DNA from: Eutrigla gurnardus
Taxonomy: Eukaryota; Chordata; Actinopteri; Perciformes; Triglidae
DNA: 64,000 bases
Reading direction: 5' to 3'
NCBI GenBank assembly: GCA_963514095.1
Contig: OY741273.1
Location: forward strand, 19,295,465-19,359,464
In this document: positions 25,301-36,226 of the stretch, in pieces
Layout: each line of letters opens with the position of its first letter
Position numbering within the stretch: the stretch's first letter is position 1
Notes under the pieces: model-generated
The model's database searches: none
The model's input: the letters and a program-made list of their open reading frames with translations, nothing else
What the model was told of the DNA's origin: nothing
Program-made: the position numbers and the translations under genes

Positions 25301-25827
25301 TGTGTTACAGAAGTGCACGCGATATGTGTGTGTGTGCACGTGACGCACTTAGCACATGTGGATGCTGACTTCTTTTTGTGGACATGCACCCCTGCACAAT
25401 AATTACTTTATGCTCAATGCCAGGGAAGGATTTAATTAACTTTCCCCTGACATGGTAGATAATAAGTCAATAACACACACACACACACACATGGCCCCTC
25501 TCTCTTTAAAACATACATAGAATGAATCAATACGTTTGCCGTGCCGACACCAACGCTGAGACTAGAACGTCGTGAACAAATACTTGCTGTTGCAGGAACA
25601 CAAAGTCTTGAGTGACGCGGCTCGATGGGCAAATAGAAAGGAGTATTGAGAAAACACACTGACAGGAACTGAGCGTGGTGTGGGCTCTGTCTGCCAGCAG
25701 AGAGATGCTAATGTTGATTTTTTTGTTTTTTGTTTTAATTGCTTCATCAGTGCAGCAGCACACTGTATGATCTGCTTATGTTCCCTTAGAATACAATAAT
25801 AATGAAGTTTTCTTCTTTTCTTTGCAG
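22386..25827 (+). other. intron 1, second part
   Basis: Unique-looking intronic sequence between the L2 insertion and the 30-nt exon. A relatively CpG-rich stretch lies near 23540-23880, and short CA/GT runs occur at about 24246-24267 and 25472-25491. The last 30 bases form a strong polypyrimidine tract and acceptor. No other exon is supported. Confidence 0.5.
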
Positions 25828-25857
25828 GTTCACGGTTTGATCTACACACGGGGAAAG
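25828..25857 (+). CDS. 30-nt microexon, second coding exon of the signal-peptide gene
   Basis: A long pyrimidine tract ending TTCTTTGCAG gives an excellent acceptor, and AAAG followed by GTAAAA a good donor. The exon starts by completing the glycine codon left by the 4395-4455 exon, then encodes SRFDLHTGK and ends with one base of the next codon. It is therefore phase 1 at both ends, and skipping it would keep the frame. Phase agreement with the only upstream coding exon and the lack of stops support the call. The residues are polar and would sit just after the signal-peptide cleavage region at the mature N terminus. Exons this short that preserve frame are often alternatively spliced. The encoded protein is not recognised. 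Confidence 0.55.
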
Positions 25858-28800
25858 GTAAAACAAAACTCTTCAGTTTATAGAAGCATCTTTTTGCACT
25901 TTCTCCACTCTTCTTTTTTTGTTTCTTCTCTGCATGATCGAGACAGGATTATTTGACTGGCATTAGACTGTTTCTGCAGTTAGATGTGGGTATGTGTGTG
26001 GATATAGAGGCATTACTGGCATTCATTTGTGGGCCAGTTTGTCTTTTTCTCTGCACACTCACGCAGATAGTTAGCGTAGCCCGTGATCCTAATCGTGGCG
26101 GACATAAAATGTGGATTAGGGGTGTCTTATGGTATCAGTCATAATCACACACATACACACACACACACACACACGCTGAAATTACTCCAGCACACAAAGC
26201 ACCTGCTGCAATAAAAGAATGCAACCAGCACGCGTTTATGTCAGCTATTATGTGTCTCATAAATGCCATCTGAGAGATGGGGATGCTTGCTACGCTAAGT
26301 TGTTGTCGTTATATGTCGTTAAAATGTCTCATGCTGTGTCTATTTTTTGCACGGACCATACATGTAGCCACCATCTCTCCCAACTGACTTCACTGGAGAA
26401 TAACGGAACATCAGCATTTCATCTCCCCTGAGATTTGACAAAGTACTTGTTGTGTTGTTTAGGATGACTGTTTTGGGTTTTGCCATTGAGGCAGCATTTG
26501 ATCATTGTGCCGACGGTGGGCCTACAGCTCTTTTTTGGTCTATTTCTGGCAGATGGAGTCTGTAACGGTTTATGTCTGTGGCCTTCCCTGTGTAGATCCC
26601 AGAGTATTTTAGTCCAGAATAATCCCCACCATCTGCTGTCTCCTCTACTACGTTTTAATGCTCGGTATCTCTCCCTCTATCAGTCGCTCCAGTTTATTTT
26701 CTAATGCATTTCCTCTTCTTGTTATCTCTATATTTTATGATCCTTGCAGCCACATCTTTTACTGTAATTGGGATGCCTCTCTTCTCATATTCAGGGTCTA
26801 AATCTCCATCACCCTCCATCTCCTTCCTCCAGTCAATCTCAATCGGACTGCTATATCTTTCTCATGGGGTCTTAATTTCTTCCCCTTTCCTCGCATCTTC
26901 TTTTGATTGATTGCTTCCTATCTATCCATCTCCCTCATTCACACAAACGCCCATGCCATCGACCTGTCAAGTCCTAATCTGGACATCATGAACACATACT
27001 ATACCCTCTGAAATCAATAAGAATATACGGAGCTTCACTACATATATATGTGTGTGCATTTTTCCAGCAATAGTGCACTAGCTGTTCGTAAATCCACCGC
27101 TGAGTTTTGTGTGTTAAGTCCTTCCTAAGTTCTTAGTAGCCACAAGTTAGTTTCAAACTAGTGATTAACTGAAATGGGTCAGCCCCATTCAAACTCAAGA
27201 CATGTCTCGGCTAATGTGTAAATCCGTTGCCAGGAAACATCTGTAGTGCCATCCAATCAAAAGCCATCACTACCTATGTAAACAGGAAGTCAATGCGGTG
27301 TCACAAGCTGTAAAATAACACCCTAAAATCACCGTTTTGGTAAATCTACTAACCAAACAGCTGGTTTGACCGGCTCCAGGAGTGCTGGCCATGCTGCCCA
27401 CTAAAAGTCGAATGTCGTTGACTGTCATTCAAACTGCTTCACAACACCAATGCAGCCGTTTGAACATTAAACAGGAGCTCGTTGATCAGAGACACTGAAA
27501 GCAAACGATTTCACAACAGGGATGAAACGTTGATCACAGTATTTGATTCTGTAATACACTTTTTGATCTGAAAATTATTTTGGGATGTGAATCTGCTTGT
27601 GAGTAATATATAACTATTATTAAAAAAAATGCAATTGTATTTTGGATGTTAGACAAAGGAACTTGTGAGTGAAATGGCAAAAACTGCAAAAAAGAAGGGC
27701 AAATAAAAGTCAGCTTGCTTAGAAAATCTCATTTGAAATATGAATGGCTCTCATCTTCTACAAGTACCACTAAGGTGCCCGGGGAAAAGGCACTTGACTC
27801 TCAGCTGCTCCGCTGCAGTTGTTCTCCGGAAAACGGTACATGACTGCTGCAGAAAGTGTGACTGCATCGCTTATTTCCTGCCCTCTTCCCTCACGCCGAC
27901 GCTCCTCGTGAGGCTGAGCTCCTCGTCAGATGAATACAAGCGAGAACATGACAACGACACTTCACCCAGAGCAAAGATGCATGTAATTATGACATTGGCG
28001 ATACCCATAGAGAGACAGTGTGCTATAATGTGAAGGATAGTGCAAGGTTTATTGTGGATTTAGATGCACTGTGTGTGTGTGTGAGCCCATGAGGGACTCG
28101 CAGCCACAACAACGAGAGGGATAGCAAACCAAAGCACGGACAGGTATGACGGCCGCGCCTCAGTGACACGGTTGTCAGCCATGTTCAGCACATCTCTGTG
28201 CGCGCGTACAGCTGGATTAACAATGACTGACTGGATTAGGGGAGTGTGTGTGCAAAAGCGAGAGTCAGACAGAGACGGAATGATAAAACACGGTGGTGAC
28301 TCCTGTGTCAAGTGGGTATTTGACAAAGCCCAATACCTTAAACAGATACCGATAATACCCCCGAGATCATCATATTTTGGCTCGACTGCTAATGACATCA
28401 CAAAACCATGCACTCCACATGCACATGTGAGCGCACAACCACACACACACACAACCACACGGCACTGAGCAGATCATATCTTCGTCATCTGACCCAAATC
28501 CATTAGCACTCGGCGTCACGACCTCATCCACCCGCTCTTCTCCCTCAATTTCCTCCACTTCCGCTTCCTCCCCTCTCATACCTAGACATAAGGTCCCCTA
28601 TGTGGGACATGAGATTAAGCATGCAGGTGTTCATAGCCTGGTGGGCACTTACTTTGCCGCTTTGTAAAGCAGCAGCTAAAGAGCCCGGCTTTCTTTACGC
28701 CACTCAGACTGACAATTTGATCAGTCCTTACCATTTTAAAGTCCTCTGAGAGCAGACAGTTAGGCTATATAGAAGCAGATAAAGATATCTTCAACCAGCC

Positions 28801-31800
28801 GATACAGACATCATCTTGTGTTAATCGGTCTGCATCTTGAGGCTTAAGACACAGTTGTCCTCGAAGCAACTTTCTTGGTTTAATTAAATGCTAATGATGA
28901 TGCTCCTTGACGTATTTATTTGTCTTGGCACCGTGTGTGTGTGTGTATGACAGTAGCGTTTGCCAGCTGGGCCATTCATGCTAAAACTGCATGCCTCACA
29001 GCTCCTGTAAATTGCTTTGGATTGCTGTTAATAGCTCCTTTTAGCCATTTCCCTGTCCAATATTGCAGTCCTCCATGATGTCATTCTCCTGTAACTCTTT
29101 TAACATCACTGCCGCAATGCATTCCTTGGATTACTTGTATTCTAACATTGCACAGCATAACGCTCTAAAAAAAGAGCAAAGGCTCTTAACAATGTCAGTA
29201 ATGAATATAAGGCATGCAATATGCTTGACTATTCAAAAACGCTCCTAATTGAAATGCTGAAAAGACAACTCTGGCTAATCAGCTTACAGATGTAATCCAC
29301 AGTTGACGGATAATAAAGAGGATCTTAGTGCCGAAGAGTCTATTACCACCCCTGTAATGAGAGTTCTCATAATATGATCTGAGGACAATGGAGGGATGAA
29401 GTTCGGGAGACGGTGGCAGCAGGCACGGAGGAGTAAAGGGATGTGGAGATGGCTCCCATTGTTCAAAAAGAGGGGTGGAAAAAAAGAGAGAAGCGTCACA
29501 TCAAAGGGCACCTACTGCCGAAATGCAAGTTGTTAAAAGTTGACTTTTAAGATGAGATTTAAAGAATGTAATGAGGTGAACTGAAGCAGGATTGAAGAAG
29601 AGCGGGTACGTGAGAACCTAAATGTTCACAAAGGCATAGTTTGCAGAAGCCAAATCATGAAAATAAGTCGAGTTAATTGTTAAAATGTATTGTAATTCTA
29701 CTGGAATATAACCAGTGTCTTCCTAAATGACACAAATGACTATTTTTAAAGCAACTAATATGAGTATTTTCCGATCTGCCAGCTCTAAAGTTACCTCCAG
29801 TGTGATTTCTTAATGTTACACCACTTTGGCACTCTGTAAGAGTCATTTGATTGATGATAAGAAGGGATCCGTTCACAGAGAACATAAACACGTGTCATTT
29901 TCAGCATTGGGACGATCAACCATCGCTGTCGGATAATGTTGAGGGTGGATATGTGATCCGTCTTCTTTGTTGTGCTCAGGAGTCCGGCTGCAGAGATGAA
30001 GATTTGAAGAGGCTTTAGCTCTGAGACAGACAAAAGACAGTTGCAGTAAAAATATAAAAGCATGTATATAGCCACGTTCAGACAGACGGGCCATATCCAT
30101 AGCTCTGGTTGCTCAAATCAGTTTTCAAAGGGTCACACACACACTCACACGCACACTTCCACTACCACACCGAAGAATCTCACGAGTTCAAGCTCCTGTA
30201 AAAGTACCAGTTTCTACTTGCTGACTACTTTGTTTGCCGCAATAAACACCTCAAAGATCTTGTGCTCTGTGAAGTGCAATCATGCACTTTAGTGCTGACG
30301 CGATGCATCTTGGGAAATTGGTGCTGCAGTGAGTACAGGCGACATCACAGTGCCCCGACGTGCCCTAATGGCTCCGGTGGAAGGTTAAAATGCCGCGGGA
30401 CAACTCGGTTCAGGCAGTCTGTCACTCACATCTCTCTCACTTTCCCTCCCTCTCATACTCCCGCTGACCTTCCGACCTCGCCTTTCCACACGCACAAATA
30501 CACACGCAAAGTTTCCAAAGCCTTTGTTTATGAGGCTGCCAGAGGTCACGGCTGTGCCGTACAAGTGGAACGACACACTAGCACCTTTCCAAGCAGCTCG
30601 CTAATCTTCAGAAAGACGGCATACCGCCATGTGTGACATGAGATCATACCTACCATACACAACCACTCAAGTAACCCACAGCCTTCTTACCTCATCCTAA
30701 AGTTACTTTGGCAGCTCTGCATGCTATAATATGCTAATCCTATTAAAGTTGAAACAAACACCACGTGGACTTATTGAAGGGGGTTAGTGTGATCAGATGT
30801 CTGGTTTAAACGAACCTGTCCTTGCTCCGCATGACAGTATCAACAACACAGGATATCTCATATCATATAATGACATGTAAGGAAATAAAAGCAGTAATAC
30901 AAATATATCCACAGATAGTAAACTTAAAAATACCATAGCAATTTGAAACATACACTCATTTATTTTCTTGTTAAATGTCAGATTAGAATATTGATATCAC
31001 TCTTATACTATTCTTGGCACAAGACTGGCGATGGAGGAAACATCTAGCTGGCTCTGTCCAAAGGACATCTGAAGTTCAGTAATTAGCTGGAATTCACTGC
31101 TGAAAGAGGGCATTAGCACCATTTTTGGTCCAATTCAGGGACTGATGTGACCTCGTAAGCTTCACCGGGGAGTTACCATTGGAAGTGAGAAGTAAGTAAG
31201 GCGTGTGAAGCCTCGGTTGTACATTTCACAAGGACGGTCGGTCACATGGACATGAGATGATGTGGAATCGTGACAAGGAAACATGTAGATCTTTTGTTCT
31301 CGGTTTCTCCTCGCGGGGAACTGACTGATTCTCAGAGCACTCACACATCTCTGACTAAAGAGCAGGAATTTACTGGACTGAAATAGTGTTCACTTTGGCT
31401 CCCGGGAGAGAAATCAACAGTGTTTGGCCTATGTTCTGATTTTATTAATTTACCCACCCACCTTTGAGGGGAGCTCACAGACGGAGTGGGAGCCTTGATC
31501 AATCAGTAGATATGGTTGTTAAAAAGCAGGGTATGTGTGTGATTTTAGCTTTCAGCATTCACTTCGCTGAATGCAACAAAAATAGACTTGAAGCAAAGAA
31601 ATATACACAGGGGTCTCCATGAGAGGAGCGGTGAGAGTTGATACAGAAAATGCGACGGTAGAGGTGCTAGTAGGCAGATTATGTGTCCTTTGAACAAAGC
31701 CAGGCCGTTTCCCCATATCTCCATTCTCTTTATTATGCTAAATGACTGCTGGGGGTAGATTCATATTTGTCCTAAAGACATGACAGTGGTATTATATTTT

Positions 31801-32591
31801 TCTCACTCTCGCTAGTGGCACAACACAGAATCTAACACTGACTTCTATTAATTATATTCCATTCCATTATTTTCTTTCCATTCTAATCGAGTCCCTTCCA
31901 TTCTTTTCTGTTCTTTTCTCCCGACGTGCCAAGAATATAATATATATATTAGCTCTCTCTGCTCTTCCCTCCAGCCAGGGATGGGACTACTTTCTGTCTC
32001 ACGCATGTGCAAGGTGGGCAGATGCCATGCCGCAGGAACGGGAGAAAAAAAAGGGGCACGCGAAAGTCCCGCTGCTCGTTATCGACACCGTGGCTATCAT
32101 TAATCATCACACCTTCGCGCGCCGGAGACTCGCAGGATATAAACTGTGAGGGGATCAAAGGGTAGCAAACAATTTGGTATGGACTTCCCATTAAATAGGC
32201 CATGACAAAGTTGCAACAGCCATGTGTTTGTCTTAACAAGGTCAGCGGCTGGGCTGCTGTCTTTACTATCTATTGAAACCTCGAATCTATTCGCCCCACA
32301 TACATATATTTGTATAAGTTATGTTTTTGCAGCTCTTCTGAACAATTTAAGTAGATTTCCAATCCAAAACAATGTTACAATTAGATTTGGATCATTTTCT
32401 GATGAGGAATGTTTTTTTTTAAGCGTGTTCCATTTTCACATCGAGGTGTCTTTCGAGCTCCAACCGGAGGTGTGCGTCAAGTGAGGGAGACATTGGGGGC
32501 GAGGTCGGGCCCTGAGGCTGAGGCAGTGGTTAGTGTCAGGCGGCAAATTTAGAAAGTGTGGTGTCGGAGTAATAGGAGCTAAGAGATGCAT

Positions 32592-32628
<37 letters not shown>
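32592..32628. repeat. (AC)n microsatellite
   Basis: About 18 AC units. Confidence 0.93.
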
Positions 32629-32630
<2 letters not shown>

Positions 32631-32757
32631 TGCCTTCCTACCCACTTGAACCATTGGAATGGAACAATTATTCATAATTAAGTAAATGAAGGCAAGGAGA
32701 GTGGAAGTACTTTATAAGGACAAACAACAGGTGGGCAGGAGATCACTGAGAGTTGGT

Positions 32758-32770
32758 GGGGGGGGGGGGG
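32758..32770. repeat. G13 homopolymer in a purine-rich stretch
   Basis: Thirteen G residues start a purine-rich, AG-dominated segment running to about 32880. This gives a continuous frame of basic and glycine-rich residues (32686-32991) that is compositional rather than a gene. Confidence 0.85.
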
Positions 32771-33325
32771 CAGGAAGAGGAAAAGTTAGAGAGGAAAGTT
32801 TGACTGTGATTGACAGAGAGAGGAAGGCAAGGAGTGAAATAGGTGAGGGAGGGGAGGGAAGAAGGGGGGAGCAGCTGTCCTTAGATGTCAGTCTCGAAGG
32901 GCTGAACCAGGAAACATCTTTTAAGTTTCCCAACCTTGGCATTTGGACCGAGAGAGGTGTGCAAAGATATGAAAACAGGGTCCTGAAATAAAAAAAAAAT
33001 AAGGACTGGATGGAGAATATCCTGTGGCACGCGTCTCATTCTGACTACAAAAAAATATATATATTCTTAATATCTTTGAAAAGCAGCTTTATTTTCCATG
33101 AACGAGAGAAAAGGTTGTATCTGAGTTTTCACATGCAACATGGGTAATTTGTCTTTACTTCATACATGTGCATTGCAGGATTATATGGGCTGCTAGTGCA
33201 CAGCAAGTGGGGGAGATTCACAATCCCATTAGACCCATTCAAGAGCGATTATTGCATGATTTCAGAAACACAAGGGTGGCCAGGGGAAACGAGATTTATT
33301 ATTGACTGACCTTTTGGAGGTAATT

Positions 33326-33335
33326 TGTGTGTGTG

Positions 33336-33375
<40 letters not shown>
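33326..33375. repeat. (GT)n microsatellite with a GC interruption
   Basis: About 25 units with a GCGT step near 33341 and a GCGCG end. Confidence 0.92.
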
Positions 33376-33377
<2 letters not shown>

Positions 33378-34554
33378 AACCACGAAGCAGGGCCCTTAGA
33401 GCCAGCAGGACGACACGATCCATGCTCCAACCACCCGGAGCGATTATCATAATCGCAGGAGTGGCGGCGAGGAACAGGCCGTATTGATTTCAGCTTCGTC
33501 TGTATTCTAGTTTTGGCGCGAGGGCTGACGACTTCACCGCACTATTGCTCCCGCCGTATAGCACCAGTGGGACACATGAAAAAGACCTGTGGCCTATTCA
33601 TCTTCTCCTGACTGAGTGCTGCTTTGATTTCTTGTCCTTGCCATCTTCCATCTACTGCTAGTCTGGCAGTCTGTCATGTATGCGAGGAGTGACTGCCAGC
33701 CTGCCGCCCCGTTCATCATGAGGCCATTTGTTTTGGCCATGATTTGGGCCACATCCTGGCGCTCATGCATTATGCAGGAAATATTGCACTCTTAACCACG
33801 GGAGAACAGCAATAAACGTTCTGCTATCATCTGTTGTTCCCGGACAATTAAAGGAAGGCAACGCGTTGCCTAGCACCCACTGCTGGATAACAATGGTTCC
33901 CGCTCGTCGTTTCTCCATAATGCCAATTTTTGAACATCGTTGCAATTACCGCTGTTCTGATTTTCTTGCAGCTTTGAAGAGATGCCATGTTTTAGTGACA
34001 TGTCAAAGGAAGCGATATAAATGTAATATTCTGTTTTAAATCAAGCAACACGGCCCCATCCCTGAATATCAATGTGAATAACTGAATTTTGAGGTAAGGT
34101 TTTTTTTTTACAGTACACATCCACTTGCATGTCATATCTGAACTCATCTGCCAAAGAAGAAGTCATTACTCAGCATGGCAGCTATCTTCTTTCTAATTTT
34201 TTTTTTTTTTTTAAGTGAAGGCCACTGGATATATTTTATTTACACCTCTGTGAATTATTCAGGCGGAGTGTTTCTGGATGGAGCTAGCTATGTGTAGCTA
34301 ACTGTCTACGAGTGGTTGAGTTATTCCAACAATCTCCCATATGTATTAGTGCGTGCCTGCAGGCTTTACCACATACTCATCAGAGACTTGCTGGATTAAG
34401 AGCCAGAGGATTCTCTCTCAGCAAAAAGTTGCTGCTTTATTCGGGACTTGCTCAGCGATCCCGGTTTCCCAATCCAGCGGAAAATCCAGATTCCTCTGCC
34501 CAGTTGTACAGGTGTGATGTGTGTGCGAGCATCTTCGGACGAACAACTTGTATT

Positions 34555-34800
34555 TTTGTCCCTTTCCTTTCTTCTTCCCACGCAACTATTTCTCCCCTCT
34601 TTTTGTATTTTCTTTTTTTGCAGAGTAATCCCTCACCGTGTTTCTTTCATCTTACCCACGCTTAGCCTCTGGTTCATTCCATTCCGCTTGCTCCCATCTT
34701 TTTATCCTGCCTCACGTCTCCATCCGTCCTCCCCCTTCTTTCTTTTTTCCCCCTCCATCTCTTTGCTCCTTCTTTATCCACTCCTTCATCTCCTGCTTTG
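34555..34800. repeat. pyrimidine-rich tract
   Basis: About 245 bases strongly biased to C and T on the + strand, with several C- and T-runs, directly upstream of a long GT array. It contains an acceptor-like TTTTTTTGCAG at about 34613-34623, but no open exon in the required phase follows: the next codon is TAA. Confidence 0.7.
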
Positions 34801-34872
34801 AAGTGACCACCAGGCGAACCTTATCAGACATAAAGACCCCTCAGCATTTTCCCAGGAGTGTTTTCCTTCTTC

Positions 34873-34920
34873 GTGTGTGTGCGTGTGTGTGTGTGTGTGT
34901 GTGTGCGTGTGCGTGTGCGT

Positions 34921-34979
<59 letters not shown>

Positions 34980-34986
34980 CGTGTGT
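34873..34986. repeat. (GT)n array with periodic GCGT variants
   Basis: A 114-base alternating purine-pyrimidine array in which several GTGC steps recur (34881-34932 and 34966-34982), suggesting local expansion of a variant GTGTGC unit. It has strong Z-DNA potential. Confidence 0.95.
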
Positions 34987-36208
34987 GGATGTGCTTGTGT
35001 CTCTTAACTGATCTCTCTGCCAAGGAATCCAACCTGTCAAACAGCGTTCAAACAATATCCACTTTGGAAATATCTGACTCCAGGCAGCAGTGGTGTTGCA
35101 GGTCGACAGGAAATGATTTTTTGTTTTTTTGCAGTGCAGCATGGGAATCAGCGGAAATCTTTTAAAAAACTTAAGTGTCAGATGTACAGTTTTATTTCTC
35201 TTGTGAACTATTCTGCTTGGAGTCCGGCCAGCTGCAACTGGGTCTTGGAAAAACAGCAGTCATCAGTCGCTCAGCGCATCCTTCATCCCAACACACACAA
35301 ACACACACCCTCTCTCTCCTGATTCTCCTCTCTAAGAGCCTCTGAGATTCCCTCCTTCCTTCTTCTGATCTTCTGAACACCAATCACTCGTTCCTCAAAG
35401 CAAAAAAAAAAAAACGAGGGGAAGGGAGATGACAAAAAAACGAGATGATGACAGATTACCTGCTATATAGAGAGCCGGTTTTATCACGCCACTCTTATTC
35501 ATCTTCTCTACGCGCCCCCAAGACATCGGATACACCTTTTGGTTTGGCGAAGCAAATAGACCCTCTCTCTCTATCTCTCTCACAAAGTCCTAGAAATGGC
35601 TCGTGCTGCGTGTTTTCGTTAACGTTACCAAGTCTCGTGGTGAGGATGTGAAAGCAGGAGAGCAAAGCTTCACAGTGAGGTTATTCGCGGATGGCCTTTC
35701 AGTGGCAGCAGGGACTGTGGTTGCGGTGGTAAACCCCTCTTCCTTTAAGTGTTTAAAAATATGATATTATCTCATTAGCTCAGCCAGTGGAAGAAAACAC
35801 ATCGTGAATTAGCATCACTTTTGTTTGGAGGGTGTTACATTTTGGCAACACAATCAAATAAAAGTCATGGTTTCTCTGTAACAGAATAGAGTTAAGTGTG
35901 CTCATGCATGCGTATTACACTTTGTTACCCTTGGAAACACAGTAACGTACTTATCTATCCATCTAGAGAGAGAGACATGTTAGCGTGGTCTGCAATGTAA
36001 TATCCTCTGTTCCCTCCTGTCCATTTGTCTGCTAAGTGTTCCTATAGACTGTGTCATACGGCAGATTTATGATCTCCTCGCTCTGGGTGACAATATTGTA
36101 AAGTATGGATTAGAACCACAGTGAAAGGCCAGGGATAATCTCACTCTTGTGCTTTTTTCTGTCATTCTCACTCTTCTTTGCTATCTCTCTCAACCACTTC
36201 TCTATGCT

Positions 36209-36226
36209 CCCCCCCCCCCCCCCCCC
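36209..36226. repeat. C18 homopolymer
   Basis: Eighteen consecutive C residues after a CT-rich stretch. Confidence 0.9.

Noticed and set aside
32686..32991. Gly/Arg/Glu-rich + strand frame
   Set aside because: It is produced by a G13 run and an AG-rich tract; the composition is not that of a real protein.
34590..34700. Strong-looking acceptor TTTTTTTGCAG at about 34613-34623
   Set aside because: In the phase needed to follow the 30-nt exon the next codon is a stop, and no donor follows.
35080..35170. Acceptor-like TTTTTTTGCAG near 35134 with an open frame after it
   Set aside because: No donor in a sensible place and a lysine-rich chance frame.
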